A DNA stretch of 64,000 nucleotides. Origin: Alkaliphilus peptidifermentans DSM 18978. Lineage in GTDB: Bacteria > Bacillota > Clostridia > Peptostreptococcales > Natronincolaceae. Shown here piece after piece: positions 1 to 9,808 of the stretch. The DNA lies in the NCBI RefSeq assembly GCF_900101495.1, contig NZ_FMUS01000004.1, positions 62,001-126,000 on the forward strand, in the 5' to 3' direction. Position 1 is the stretch's first letter, and each line of letters opens with the position of its first letter. Under the pieces are notes generated by a model that had not been told where the DNA came from, ran no database searches, and saw only the letters and a list, made by a program, of their open reading frames with translations. Position numbers and translations under genes: made by a program.

Positions 1-3000
1 ATCATTTCCCATGGCTTCGAATTCTTTAATCCTTCTTAATATAGCATCTTTACCCTTTACAATTAAATCAGCATCAAAGTCATCTGCCTTTGTAGTAAAG
101 TAGGTGGCATAAAAAGCTTCTGGGTAATGAACTTTAAAATATGCTATTCTAAACGACATCATAACGTATGCCGCTGCATGGGCTTTTGGGAACATATACT
201 TAATTTTATTACAGGAGTCTATGTACCATTGGGGAACATTATGCTCCTTCATTAACTCCACGTGTTCATCAGTAAGACCTTTACCCTTCCGTACATTTTC
301 CATAATTTTAAATGCAGTTTTTTTAGGAAGGCCCATTAATATAAGGTAATTCATAATATCATCTCTTGTAGATATTACATCCTTTAATTCTGCAGCTTTA
401 TTTCTTACTAATTCCTGAGCATTATTCAACCAGACATCTGTGCCGTGGGATAATCCACTTATTCTTACCAATTCAGCAAAGGTTGTGGGCTTTGTATCAA
501 CCAGCATTTGACGTACGAATTTGGTACCAAACTCTGGTATTCCTAAGGTTCCTACATCGCATCCTAATTCTTCACTGCTTATTCCCAATGCCTCTGTGCC
601 AGTAAATATACTTACTGTCTTTTTATCATCTAAGGGAATCAATTGTGCATTTACATTGGTGATATCCTCCAGCATTTTAATGATGGTTGGAACATCGTGA
701 CCTAATATATCTAGCTTTAAAAGTCGACCACTGATTGAATGATAGTCAAAGTGTGTGGTTATTACACCAGAACTAGAGTCATTGGCTGGATATTGTATAG
801 GACAGAATTCATGTATGTCTCTATCCTGTGGTACTATCATAACTCCACCTGGATGCTGACCAGAAGTTCTTTTTACACCCGTACATCCCATAGTTAAGCG
901 ATTAACTTCTGCTTGAGAGTATTGTAGATTCTTCTCTTCAAGATACTTTTTTACAAAGCCATAGGCGGTTTTATCGGCAATTGTACCTATTGTACCAGCT
1001 CTATATACTTTACCTTTTCCAAATAACTCCTCTGTATATTTATGAGCCTCACTCTGATATTCTCCGGCAAAATTTAAGTCTATATCAGGCTCTTTATCTC
1101 CTTCAAAGCCTAGAAAAACCTCAAAGGGTATATCATGGCCTTCCTTTATCAGGTTACTGCCACAGGATGGACATTCCTTATCAGGTAAATCTGCCCCTGC
1201 TCCATACGAACCATCCAAAATGAATTCTGAGTATTTACAGTCTCCGCATATATAATGGGGTGGTAATGGATTTACCTCTGTAATATCACTCATGGTGGCA
1301 GCCAAGGATGAGCCTACAGAACCCCTCGAGCCAACAAGATAGCCATCTGACATAGATTTAGTAACAAGCTTTTGAGCAATTATATACATAACAGCATAGC
1401 CGTTACTTATGATGGAGTTTAACTCACGATCAAGTCTAGACTGAACTACTTCTGGTAATGGATTACCATAAATTCCCTCAGCCTTTTCATAGCAGGTTCT
1501 TCGTAATTCAACATCCGATCCCTCTATAACGGGTGGAAAGGTTCCACTAGGAATTGGTATAAGCTTTTCAATTTCATCAGCTATTCTGCTTGGATTATTG
1601 ATTACAACTTCCTCAGCTTTTTCCTTGCCTAGATAACTAAATTCCTTCAACATTTCGGTAGTTGTCTTTAAATATAGTGGTGCTTGATTATCAGCATCAC
1701 TATACCCCTGACCAGTCATAAGAATTTTTCTAAATATTTCATCTCTTTTCTCAAGAAAATGTACATCTCCAGTTGCGATAACAGGAATATCAAGTTTTTC
1801 ACCAATACTAACTATTTTTCTATTTATATTTCTAATATCTTCTTCATTGCTTAAAATTCCCTTATCAACTAAAAATAAATTATTATCAATAGGTTGAATT
1901 TCTAAATAATCATAATACTTAGCAATGACTTCAATTTCTTCAGATGAAGGATTTGATAATATAGCTTGATAAAGTTCGCCTGCCTCGCAGGCACTTCCGA
2001 TAATAAGTCCTTCGCGATATCGACTTAATAAGCTTTTAGGTAATCTTGGCTTTTTATAAAAATAATTTAAATGAGATTCTGAAACAAGTTGATATAGATT
2101 TTTTAGCCCAATATAATTCTTCACAAGGATAATAACATGAAAAGTATCCAGTTTTGAAATATCAGCTTGCTTTACCAATTGGTTATTCATTTCACCAAAG
2201 TTATTTATGCCCTTTGCCTTCATCATCTGTATAAATCTTATGAAGATTTCTGCTGTAGCGGTGGCATCATCCACAGCCCTATGATGATTTTCTAGCTTAA
2301 TATTCAATTCCCTAGCAATTGTGTCAAGCTTATGTCTTTTCAATTTAGTTAAGAGTAATCTGGAAAGCTTTAATGTATCAATAACTGGGTTTTTAACCTC
2401 ACACCCTAGTTTTTTTGCATTTTCTCTAATAAATCCAACATCAAAATTGGCATTATGAGCTACAATTGGAATATCCTCAATGAAGCTAAGAAAATTTGAC
2501 AGTGCCTCATTAATCTTTGGTGAATCCTTAACCATATCATCAGTTATTCCTGTTAATTCAACTATTTTTTCTGGAATTGATGCTTCAGGATTTACTAAGG
2601 TTGAAAACCTATCAATAATCTTTTCATTACATATCTTCACAGCACCAATTTCTGTGATTCTATCTTTTTTATTGGAAAGGCCAGTTGTCTCAATATCAAA
2701 AATAACATAGGTGTCATCTAATCTATAGCAATCATTTCCCTCAACGAGCTTAGCCTCGTCATTAACTAAGTAGCCTTCCATACCATAAATTACGTCAATA
2801 CCATGTTGTTTTCCTGCTTCCATTGCCTCTGGAAAAGCCTGTACAACACCATGGTCTGTTATGGCAATTGCTTTGTGGCCCCACTCTGCTGCCCTTTTTA
2901 TTAAGCTGGAGGTGGTACTCAAGCCGTCCATTGACGACATTTGTGTATGCAAATGAAGCTCAACTCGTTTTTCGGGGTGTGTATCAATAGGCATATTCTT

Positions 3001-3978
3001 TTTAATTTTAATGATATCATTAGCCATTATAATATATTCTTTTACAAACTTATCAAAAACTACGTCACCCCTAATTTGAATCCAAACACCTTTTTTCAAC
3101 TCATCTTCAATATTTTCTGTCTGCTTTTTTCTTTCAAATATTTTTACCATTATAGAATTGGTATAGTCAGTAACCTGTAAAATATACAGCTTTTTACCAC
3201 TATTTAAATCCTTCACCTCAAAGGTTAGTATTTCACCCTCAATAATTACCTTAGCCATCTCCTCTTTTATTATAGAAAGTGGAGTCAACTCTCCACTAAA
3301 GCTTCTACCCATAACAATAGGAGAGTTTTCATTGCCTGCATCTCCTTTTTTACTAGTAGCTTTATTCTCATTTAAATTTTGTGGTGGAGATGTAGGGGTA
3401 TTGCTTATTATCACATCCGCCAATAAATTATTTTCCTTTTCCTTAATCTCTGAATATTCATCCATACAAAAGTGGTTGTCTTCGTCTATATGGATCTTGC
3501 ATATGATCTTTTTATCAAAGTCTCTGATAAAATATTCCTCGATTAGTTTATGAATTTTTCTTTCTACTGCTTTTTCATAAAGTAATAGAGTATGAATTTT
3601 TAAATTAAAAATGTTACCATCAAGTCTCCAATCCAAACCATCTTCAAAGCCTTTTGAAGCTGGAATTGCCTTATTAATAAAATAGACAATATTATTCCAG
3701 TTTAGTTCAATTAAATCCTTGAGGTCAGTAGCATTAATATTGTAATTAACCTTTATGATTATTTCCTCTTCCAGCTGTAATTCAGTTGATGCCTTCTTTA
3801 GTGGTAGCTCCAGTTGCCGCCAGTCAATAATATCCTCTGATTGGAGAATTATCTCCAGTTTTTTTAATTTCTTATTATATAAAATATTCTCTATTAAGTA
3901 TTTTGAAAAAATGTTACTATCTTCAATTCCTAAGCTTTCAAAAAAACTACCTAAAGTTATTTTATTCTCAGGTTCCAT
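1..3978 (-). CDS. polC: DNA polymerase III PolC-type alpha subunit (3' end outside window)
   Basis: Replicative DNA polymerase of low-GC Gram-positives, with built-in 3'-5' proofreading. The reading frame stays open from the ATG at 3976-3978 to base 1, giving 1326 residues; the family is about 1430, so roughly the last 100 are missing. The start follows an AGGTGGG ribosome-binding site. In order I read a PHP-type segment (LHLHTQMSSMDG, about 2900-2960), the DEDD exonuclease motif FDIETTGL (about 2680-2705), a zinc-binding pair CPSC ... CGDC (about 1150-1245), and the polymerase motif PDIDLNFAGEY (about 1050-1090). The exonuclease inserted in the PHP domain is diagnostic of PolC rather than DnaE. 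It is the last gene of the rpsB-to-polC cluster, a few bases after the glycosyltransferase gene. The part seen looks intact. Confidence 0.97.
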   Translation of the reverse strand, partial: MEPENKITLGSFFESLGIEDSNIFSKYLIENILYNKKLKKLEIILQSEDIIDWRQLELPLKKASTELQLEEEIIIKVNYNINATDLKDLIELNWNNIVYFINKAIPASKGFEDGLDWRLDGNIFNLKIHTLLLYEKAVERKIHKLIEEYFIRDFDKKIICKIHIDEDNHFCMDEYSEIKEKENNLLADVIISNTPTSPPQNLNENKATSKKGDAGNENSPIVMGRSFSGELTPLSIIKEEMAKVIIEGEILTFEVKDLNSGKKLYILQVTDYTNSIMVKIFERKKQTENIEDELKKGVWIQIRGDVVFDKFVKEYIIMANDIIKIKKNMPIDTHPEKRVELHLHTQMSSMDGLSTTSSLIKRAAEWGHKAIAITDHGVVQAFPEAMEAGKQHGIDVIYGMEGYLVNDEAKLVEGNDCYRLDDTYVIFDIETTGLSNKKDRITEIGAVKICNEKIIDRFSTLVNPEASIPEKIVELTGITDDMVKDSPKINEALSNFLSFIEDIPIVAHNANFDVGFIRENAKKLGCEVKNPVIDTLKLSRLLLTKLKRHKLDTIARELNIKLENHHRAVDDATATAEIFIRFIQMMKAKGINNFGEMNNQLVKQADISKLDTFHVIILVKNYIGLKNLYQLVSESHLNYFYKKPRLPKSLLSRYREGLIIGSACEAGELYQAILSNPSSEEIEVIAKYYDYLEIQPIDNNLFLVDKGILSNEEDIRNINRKIVSIGEKLDIPVIATGDVHFLEKRDEIFRKILMTGQGYSDADNQAPLYLKTTTEMLKEFSYLGKEKAEEVVINNPSRIADEIEKLIPIPSGTFPPVIEGSDVELRRTCYEKAEGIYGNPLPEVVQSRLDRELNSIISNGYAVMYIIAQKLVTKSMSDGYLVGSRGSVGSSLAATMSDITEVNPLPPHYICGDCKYSEFILDGSYGAGADLPDKECPSCGSNLIKEGHDIPFEVFLGFEGDKEPDIDLNFAGEYQSEAHKYTEELFGKGKVYRAGTIGTIADKTAYGFVKKYLEEKNLQYSQAEVNRLTMGCTGVKRTSGQHPGGVMIVPQDRDIHEFCPIQYPANDSSSGVITTHFDYHSISGRLLKLDILGHDVPTIIKMLEDITNVNAQLIPLDDKKTVSIFTGTEALGISSEELGCDVGTLGIPEFGTKFVRQMLVDTKPTTFAELVRISGLSHGTDVWLNNAQELVRNKAAELKDVISTRDDIMNYLILMGLPKKTAFKIMENVRKGKGLTDEHVELMKEHNVPQWYIDSCNKIKYMFPKAHAAAYVMMSFRIAYFKVHYPEAFYATYFTTKADDFDADLIVKGKDAILRRIKEFEAMGND

Positions 3979-3993
3979 AATATCCCACCTATT

Positions 3994-4620
3994 CTAGCTT
4001 AACCAGTACTTTACAATGTCCTTATACATTAGAAAACGCCAATGGGTTCCCTTTATTAAACCTAGTTTTTCTTCTTTTGTTACATGACTTATATTACTCA
4101 AAATGATTTTTTTTGTAGAAATGTTCTTTTCTCTAATAAGCTTAGTGAGTGCAACCTCCATACTATAACCAGAGGTGTCCATATTTAAAATGTCATTGAT
4201 CAAGCTTCTGTTAAATGCCCTTTGACCAGAAAGGTTAGGAGCTATTTTTTGGGCCATATCTGTAATAACTCGTCCACCCTTAAATACCCCAATTGTCATT
4301 TCAGCCTCTGCAAAAGAAATAGGCATAACTAATTCTACAATATGATTAGCTGTTAAACCAATTAAATCTGCATCTAATAGTACTATAATTTCGCCCTTAC
4401 ACAAAGATAATCCTTTTTTAACAGCAGACGCCTTCCCATTATTTTGGGGTAATGTAATTAATTTTACAGAGTATTTCCTTACAACCTGTGAGGTTTTATC
4501 TGTTGAACCATCGTCAACTACAATGATTTCATCTATTATTGGGTTATTATATATAGGGTATAGTACTCCTTCAATACGCTGTTCTTCATTATAGGCTGGA
4601 ACAACTACAGAAACTTTCAA
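3994..4620 (-). CDS. GT2 family glycosyltransferase
   Basis: Small GT-A fold glycosyltransferase of family 2, about 208 residues. The N-terminus has the nucleotide-sugar binding pattern VSVVVPAYNEE, then VVDDGSTDKT, and a metal-binding DAD-type motif (LLDADLIG) about 85 residues in. No transmembrane segment is evident, so it is probably cytosolic or peripheral. An ATG at 4635 would add five residues but has no ribosome-binding site. The bases GAGGTG lie 7 nt before the TTG at 4618-4620, so I take TTG as the start. It lies between ispG and polC, where many Firmicutes have proS. Acceptor and sugar cannot be told from sequence. Members of this group often act on polyprenyl phosphate or glycolipids, which would suit a neighbourhood of isoprenoid genes, but that is inference. 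Confidence 0.85.
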   Translation of the reverse strand: MKVSVVVPAYNEEQRIEGVLYPIYNNPIIDEIIVVDDGSTDKTSQVVRKYSVKLITLPQNNGKASAVKKGLSLCKGEIIVLLDADLIGLTANHIVELVMPISFAEAEMTIGVFKGGRVITDMAQKIAPNLSGQRAFNRSLINDILNMDTSGYSMEVALTKLIREKNISTKKIILSNISHVTKEEKLGLIKGTHWRFLMYKDIVKYWLS

Positions 4621-4638
4621 TCTTTTACACCTCATCCG

Positions 4639-5685
4639 TTACATTTTTTCTATTTCCTGTAATAAAACTTCTATCACTTCATTTTCTTTGATTTTGCTTA
4701 TTATTTCACCTTTTTTGAATAGAAGGGCTGAATCTATTCCTCCCGCTATTCCAATATCCGCCTCTCTAGCCTCTCCAGGTCCATTAACTGCACAACCCAT
4801 AATGGCTATCTTAATTGGCTTTTTAAGCTTTCCAACCTTATCTTCAACTTGGTTTGCCAGCTTAATTAAGTCAATTTGGCATCTGCCACAGGTTGGACAG
4901 GAAATAATTGTTACTTCATTTTGAATAATTCCTAAAGACTTTAATATTTGTCTACCTACTTTGATCTCCTCCACAGGATCCCCAGTTAAAGAGACTCTTA
5001 TTGTATCACCAATCCCCTTTAGTAATAAAGCACCTATACCAATTGCTGATTTTATTGTTCCTGACCAAACTGTACCAGCCTCTGTAATACCAAGGTGAAG
5101 TGGATAATCGGTCTTTTCAGATATTAATTCATATGCCTTTATAGTCATATGTACATCACTAGCCTTTAAAGAAATTACAGTGTCATAAAAATCAAACTTT
5201 TCTAGAATAGCTACATGATTGAGGGCACTTTCTACCATTGCTTCAGCAGTAGGATGACCGTATTTATCCAACAGATGTTTTTCTAAAGAACCTCCATTGA
5301 CACCAATACGAATAGGAATCTTATTCATGCTGGCTGCTTTAACTACTTCTTGAATTCTCTTCTCTTCCCCAATATTCCCAGGGTTAAGTCTTAATCCATC
5401 AATACCATTATATATTGCCTCTAATGCAATTCTATAGTCAAAATGAATATCCGCTACAATTGGAATATTTGTTTGACTCTTTATTTTATTTAAATGATAG
5501 GCACTATCCAAATTGGGTACTGCAACTCTTACTATATCGCAACCTGCCTTTTCCAGTTGAAGAATTTCATTAACTGTGTCTTCTACATTTTTAGGATCTG
5601 TAGTCGTCATAGATTGTACGGATATTGGATGGTGGCCACCAACAAAGACATTGCCACATTTTATTACTCTGGTTTTTTTTCGCAT
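4639..5685 (-). CDS. ispG: 4-hydroxy-3-methylbut-2-enyl diphosphate synthase
   Basis: IspG (GcpE) converts MEcPP to HMBPP, the penultimate step of the MEP isoprenoid pathway, using a [4Fe-4S] cluster. The protein has 348 residues, normal for the short bacterial form. The cluster ligands are visible: C263 and C266 in SCPTCGRC, C298 in MGCAVNGPGE and the fourth ligand E305. These line up with C270, C273, C305 and E312 of the E. coli enzyme at a constant offset of 7. The N-terminal TIM barrel carries QSMTTTD. The start is preceded by AAAGGGTGA. It is cotranscribed with dxr and rseP upstream, so two MEP enzymes and two users of polyprenyl carriers (uppS, and perhaps the GT2) share this cluster. 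Confidence 0.97.
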   Translation of the reverse strand: MRKKTRVIKCGNVFVGGHHPISVQSMTTTDPKNVEDTVNEILQLEKAGCDIVRVAVPNLDSAYHLNKIKSQTNIPIVADIHFDYRIALEAIYNGIDGLRLNPGNIGEEKRIQEVVKAASMNKIPIRIGVNGGSLEKHLLDKYGHPTAEAMVESALNHVAILEKFDFYDTVISLKASDVHMTIKAYELISEKTDYPLHLGITEAGTVWSGTIKSAIGIGALLLKGIGDTIRVSLTGDPVEEIKVGRQILKSLGIIQNEVTIISCPTCGRCQIDLIKLANQVEDKVGKLKKPIKIAIMGCAVNGPGEAREADIGIAGGIDSALLFKKGEIISKIKENEVIEVLLQEIEKM

Positions 5686-5903
5686 TTTATCACCCTTTAT
5701 GAATTAGTCAACATAATATATTTATGTCAACTAGTTAGTGGATTTTTAATACAATTATAAATGCAAATCATAGACGTTGAATGCAAATGATAAATTTATG
5801 ATGAAATTAACTATATTGATTTCATTTTGCGATTAATCATTTTTAGGCATGCATGGAAACCTACCCTACATTGTATATTTCTCTTAATACCTTATTTCTC
5901 TTT

Positions 5904-5941
5904 CATTCAACATTCAACATTTAACATTCAACATTTAACAC
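5904..5941 (-). repeat. Heptamer tandem repeat (ATGTTRA)n
   Basis: On the minus strand this tract reads as five 7-nt units: GTGTTAA, ATGTTGA, ATGTTAA, ATGTTGA and ATGTTGA, then a partial unit. It lies about 20-60 nt 3' of the rseP stop codon, in the 276-bp gap separating rseP from ispG. A shorter tract of the same unit occurs at 59065-59092, also just after a stop codon. No other feature is evident in the rest of the gap. Confidence 0.75.
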
Positions 5942-5961
5942 TGTACATTCAATATGTTCTA

Positions 5962-6963
5962 TCAGAACAGTCTCATATAATCTTGATAGGTTACAAATAT
6001 CATTAGTGTTATTAGGATAGCAAAGCCTATCATGTGAATCATTCCTTCTTTTTCAGGATCCACCGGCTTTCCTCGAAGTAATTCAACAAATAAAAAGATG
6101 ATTCTACTTCCATCTAGGGCTGGTATAGGCAATAGGTTCATAATTCCTAAATTCACACTTATTAATGCAGCTAAAAATACCACATTTAACCAACCTGCTC
6201 TTGCTGCCTCACCAACTAAACTAATAATTCCCACTGGCCCAACGACCTCTGCAGGAGTTGCCTGTCGCATTAATAACCCTCTTAAATAACCTAATATTTC
6301 CCTCATAATCATAGCAACATTTCTAAAGCTATTTGTAAATGCCTTTATGAATGATTTTTCAAAGCGTGGGGCAATACCTATCATAATCTGACCTGTTTCT
6401 TCATCTAGAAAAGGAGTTATGTTTTTTTCTATCATTTGACCATTTCTCATTACATCAACCTTTATTGTATCTCCTTGAGAATCATTAATAGCATCAACTA
6501 ACTCTTGCCAGTTATTAATTTCTTTACCATCTATATAACGAACCTGATCGCCTGGTAGTAACCCAGCCATCTCAGCTGGTGTATTCTCTATAATTCCATT
6601 GATGGTTGTTGTTGGAGCTCCAACCGAATAGAATAGTATAGTGAAAAGAAGGATTCCCAAGACAAAATTCATAAAAGAACCTGCAAATAATACTGCCATA
6701 CGCACTGGAATAGGCTTATTATTAAAGCTTCTTGCGTCATTAGATGCTTCATCCTCACCCTCCATTCTTACGTAACCTCCTATTGGAAGTACTCTTAAAG
6801 AGTAAGTAGTTTCATTTCTAGTATAATTTATAAGCTTTGGTCCCATCCCAATTGCAAATTCATGAACTTTTATTCCAGCTGCCTTTGCAACACAAAAATG
6901 CCCAAGCTCGTGAAATGCCACAAGTAAACCAAATACTGCTATTGCAGCAATAGCTGTCTGCAT
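5962..6963 (-). CDS. rseP: RIP metalloprotease RseP/RasP (site-2 protease)
   Basis: Intramembrane zinc metalloprotease, 333 residues. It cleaves transmembrane substrates such as anti-sigma factors and remnant signal peptides. The zinc motif HELGH is at residues 18-22 in the first membrane segment. A PDZ domain follows in the middle (about residues 115-180, PAEMAGLLPGDQV). The C-terminal conserved NLLPIPALDG motif supplies the third zinc ligand, followed by membrane segments up to the end. Four or so membrane spans are expected. It sits between dxr and ispG, 17 nt after dxr, as in Bacillus where rasP follows dxr. The start has a TAGGTAGGTG ribosome-binding site. Its substrates here are not identifiable. 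Confidence 0.96.
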   Translation of the reverse strand: MQTAIAAIAVFGLLVAFHELGHFCVAKAAGIKVHEFAIGMGPKLINYTRNETTYSLRVLPIGGYVRMEGEDEASNDARSFNNKPIPVRMAVLFAGSFMNFVLGILLFTILFYSVGAPTTTINGIIENTPAEMAGLLPGDQVRYIDGKEINNWQELVDAINDSQGDTIKVDVMRNGQMIEKNITPFLDEETGQIMIGIAPRFEKSFIKAFTNSFRNVAMIMREILGYLRGLLMRQATPAEVVGPVGIISLVGEAARAGWLNVVFLAALISVNLGIMNLLPIPALDGSRIIFLFVELLRGKPVDPEKEGMIHMIGFAILITLMIFVTYQDYMRLF

Positions 6964-6980
6964 TATCTAACACCTACCTA

Positions 6981-8126
6981 TCAAATTTCTGTCTTTAACC
7001 ATTCTCTTACCCATTTATCAACCTCTAACACTTCTTCTATTGTATTATATTGAAAGCTCTTATGAGCCTTCATAGCTTTTTCAATATATTTTGGAATATC
7101 ATAAAATTTTATTTCTTCAGCAAGGTATTTCTCAACCAGCACTTCATTGGCTCCATTAATAACACATGGCATTGTTCCGCCTATACGTAGGGCTTCATAT
7201 GCCAATTGTAAGCATGGAAACTTTTCCGTATCAGGTTGCATGAAATCGAGTCTAGAAAGCTCCTTAAGATTTAGTTTAGTATTATCCCCAGTTATTCTTT
7301 CTGGATATGCTAACGAATATTGAATTGGTAATCTCATATCTGGCGCTCCAAGCTGTGCAATTATTGAACCATCCACAAATTCAACCATTGAATGAATTAT
7401 ACTCTGTGGGTGTATTATTACTTCTATTTTATCCAGATCTACATCAAATAACCACTTAGCTTCTATTACCTCTAGTCCTTTATTCATTAAAGTTGATGAA
7501 TCAATTGAAATTTTTCTACCCATATCCCAGTTGGGATGCTTAAGAGCCTCATGAAATTTTGCGTTTATTAATGATTCTTTATCCCATTCACGAAAGGGTC
7601 CACCAGAAGCTGTTAAAATAATTTTTGATATATTTTTGCTGCTTTCTCCCTGTAAACATTGGAATATAGCTGAATGTTCGCTATCTACTGGGAGTATTTT
7701 GACATTATTCTTTCTTGCCTCCTCCATTATAAGACTTCCACCAACAACTAAGGTTTCCTTATTGGCAAGGGCTATTGTCTTGCCACATCTAATTGCGCTT
7801 AAAGTAGGTAATAGTCCAATGCTTCCAACTACAGAGTTCACTACTATTTCACATTCTTCCATAGTAGCAATCTCAATTAAGCCCTCCATGCCAGACAATA
7901 CTCTAATATTGGATGGTATGCGACTTTTAAGTATGTCTGCTTTAACCTTATCATATACTACAACTACTTTAGGTTTATATATATTAATCTGCTCCTGAAG
8001 CTCTGCTATATTTCTCATTACAGCTAATCCAACTACCTCAAATGAATCTGATAGATTAGACACAACATCAAGTGCCTGTTTACCAATAGAGCCAGTGGAG
8101 CCCAAAATTACAATCTTCTTTTTCAT
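6981..8126 (-). CDS. dxr: 1-deoxy-D-xylulose 5-phosphate reductoisomerase
   Basis: Dxr (IspC) rearranges and reduces DXP to MEP with NADPH, the first committed step of the MEP pathway. The 381-residue length is normal. The NADPH-binding motif [14 protein letters not shown] starts at about residue 9. The metal and substrate regions are visible as [23 protein letters not shown] and [23 protein letters not shown]. The C-terminal helical domain is complete. A strong GAGGAGG ribosome-binding site precedes the ATG. It lies downstream of cdsA and upstream of rseP. No irregularity is seen. Confidence 0.97.
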   Translation of the reverse strand: MKKKIVILGSTGSIGKQALDVVSNLSDSFEVVGLAVMRNIAELQEQINIYKPKVVVVYDKVKADILKSRIPSNIRVLSGMEGLIEIATMEECEIVVNSVVGSIGLLPTLSAIRCGKTIALANKETLVVGGSLIMEEARKNNVKILPVDSEHSAIFQCLQGESSKNISKIILTASGGPFREWDKESLINAKFHEALKHPNWDMGRKISIDSSTLMNKGLEVIEAKWLFDVDLDKIEVIIHPQSIIHSMVEFVDGSIIAQLGAPDMRLPIQYSLAYPERITGDNTKLNLKELSRLDFMQPDTEKFPCLQLAYEALRIGGTMPCVINGANEVLVEKYLAEEIKFYDIPKYIEKAMKAHKSFQYNTIEEVLEVDKWVREWLKTEI

Positions 8127-8173
8127 AATTCTTCCTCCTCCAAGCTAGTAAAGTCCATCCATTACTAAAGCAT

Positions 8174-8202
8174 AATAAGCATTGCTATTAGCCATGCTTA
8201 TT
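8174..8202 (-). other. Intercistronic stem-loop between cdsA and dxr
   Basis: A perfect 9-bp inverted repeat (AATAAGCAT ... ATGCTTATT) with an 11-nt loop lies in the 115-bp gap between cdsA and dxr. No T-run follows it in the direction of transcription, so it is not a classical terminator. It could be an mRNA stability or processing element, or chance in AT-rich DNA. Confidence 0.4.
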
Positions 8203-8241
8203 TATAATTAATTGAGAAAAAGCTATTTATCTTTCCTATAT

Positions 8242-9024
8242 TTATAATATGTACAATATGAAATAATAGATTACTGGGGCTGTAAAAAGAATACTATCAA
8301 ACCGATCTAAAACTCCTCCATGACCAGGTATCAAAGCGCCAAAATCCTTAATTCCAACATATCTTTTTATAACTGAGGCTGTTAAGTCGCCGGTCTGGGA
8401 AAGAATGCTCCCAATAAATCCTATCATCATAACCAAAAATACGTTATTATTTAAAAAGAAATAGGCAAACAATCCACTAATTAACATACTGCCCGATATA
8501 CCGCCTATAGCGCCAACTACTGTTTTTTTTGGACTAATACTGGGACATAGCTTCTTTTTACCGAAAAAAACACCAGTAAAATATGCAAATGTATCTGTTC
8601 CCCATGCAGTAATGAAAACTAACCATATTGCTATAGAATTTTCATGATTGCTTATTAAAATGATATGTCCTAAAAGGATGCTTACATAGAAAATACCATA
8701 TAGAGTGGCTGATGCATCTAAAATATTATATTGGGGCTTTAGTAAAAGTATGATACTAATTAGAATAATTGCAATCACAAGAGAAAAAAGGGTAAATTGA
8801 CTAATATTAATATCAAAGTAAAATTGGCTTAGTATAGCTATAGTTAGCACATAACCTATCCAACGTACTGGATTAATGCCTTTGTTTTCTACAGCTAAAT
8901 AGAACTCGTATATTCCTATTAATGATATAGCCATCACTGATATATATATTAAAGGTCCACCATATAATATGATTCCAATTAAAAGTGGTATTCCAACGAT
9001 GCCACTTACAACTCGTTTTAACAT
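8242..9024 (-). CDS. cdsA: Phosphatidate cytidylyltransferase (CDP-diglyceride synthase)
   Basis: Integral membrane enzyme that makes CDP-diacylglycerol from CTP and phosphatidic acid, the branch point for phosphatidylglycerol and related lipids. The protein has 260 residues with about eight hydrophobic segments. The family signature lies near the C-terminus: GHGGVLDRFDSILFTAP, with the metal-binding aspartates. An upstream conserved stretch KKTVVGAIGG is also present. It starts after AAGGAGGGC and follows uppS by 11 nt, the standard Firmicutes order uppS-cdsA-dxr-rseP. Nothing looks damaged. Confidence 0.96.
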   Translation of the reverse strand: MLKRVVSGIVGIPLLIGIILYGGPLIYISVMAISLIGIYEFYLAVENKGINPVRWIGYVLTIAILSQFYFDINISQFTLFSLVIAIILISIILLLKPQYNILDASATLYGIFYVSILLGHIILISNHENSIAIWLVFITAWGTDTFAYFTGVFFGKKKLCPSISPKKTVVGAIGGISGSMLISGLFAYFFLNNNVFLVMMIGFIGSILSQTGDLTASVIKRYVGIKDFGALIPGHGGVLDRFDSILFTAPVIYYFILYIL

Positions 9025-9035
9025 TTTAGCCCTCC

Positions 9036-9788
9036 TTATATACCACCAAATCGACGTGTTCGATTTTGATAATCTACTATAGCTCCTATAAGATCTTCTC
9101 CTCTAAAATCTGGCCAATAGGTTTCAGTAAACCATAATTCAGTATAAGCACTTTGCCAAAGAAGAAAATTACTAAATCGATATTCACCACTGGTACGAAT
9201 CAATAAGTCTGGGTCTGGAATGTTGGTTGTATCAAGATAACCTGCAAATTCTTCAACCTGCAAATTTTCTATGCTTAACCCATCTTCTACATCTTTATAA
9301 AGCTTTTTAATCCCTCTAATTATTTCATCTCTTCCACCATAGTTAAGGGCAATATTAACACACAGGCCACTATTACTCTTGGTTAATGCCTTTGCATTCT
9401 TCACTTCGATTTTTGCAATTCTGGGTAAGCCTTCTATATCACCAATTGTATTAATTCTAACGTTATTAGAGTGGAGCTCTCCAACTTCTTTTTTTAGGTA
9501 ATCAACCAATAATTGCATTAAAGCAGAAACTTCATCCTGTGGTCGGCTCCAGTTTTCTGTTGAAAAAGCATATAATGTTAAATACTTAACTCCAATATTT
9601 GAAGCAGTTTTTATAACATCCCTTAAGGCTTCAACACCAGCTTTATGCCCAAAGGTTCTTGGTAGCTGTCTTGCCTTAGCCCATCTTCCATTACCATCCA
9701 TAATAATAGCAATATGAGATGGAATACGAGTATCATCTATTTTATTGATTTTTCTTTTTTTAGCTGGTTTCTTAAATAGATTTATCAA
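9036..9788 (-). CDS. uppS: Undecaprenyl diphosphate synthase (cis-prenyltransferase)
   Basis: UppS condenses isopentenyl diphosphates onto farnesyl diphosphate to make the C55 carrier used for peptidoglycan and wall polymers. The pyrophosphate-binding signature IAIIMDGNGRWAK holds the catalytic Asp. Also present are FGHKAGVEALRDVI, TLYAFSTENW and the C-terminal PDLLIRTSGEYRFSNFLLW. An ATG at 9804-9806 would begin six codons earlier, but the only good ribosome-binding site (GAGGTG) lies 6 nt before the TTG at 9786-9788, so I prefer TTG (about 250 residues). A stem-loop lies just upstream, between this gene and the PASTA gene. Confidence 0.95.
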   Translation of the reverse strand: MINLFKKPAKKRKINKIDDTRIPSHIAIIMDGNGRWAKARQLPRTFGHKAGVEALRDVIKTASNIGVKYLTLYAFSTENWSRPQDEVSALMQLLVDYLKKEVGELHSNNVRINTIGDIEGLPRIAKIEVKNAKALTKSNSGLCVNIALNYGGRDEIIRGIKKLYKDVEDGLSIENLQVEEFAGYLDTTNIPDPDLLIRTSGEYRFSNFLLWQSAYTELWFTETYWPDFRGEDLIGAIVDYQNRTRRFGGI

Positions 9789-9808
9789 TTTATTCACCTC
9801 AATCATTT

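Noticed and set aside
5904-5941. Possible CRISPR-like array
   Set aside because: Units are 7 nt without spacers, so it is a simple tandem repeat.
7636-7998. Plus-strand open frame of 120 codons
   Set aside because: It lies antisense to dxr, which has full family motifs; no ribosome-binding site or recognisable domain. A shadow frame.
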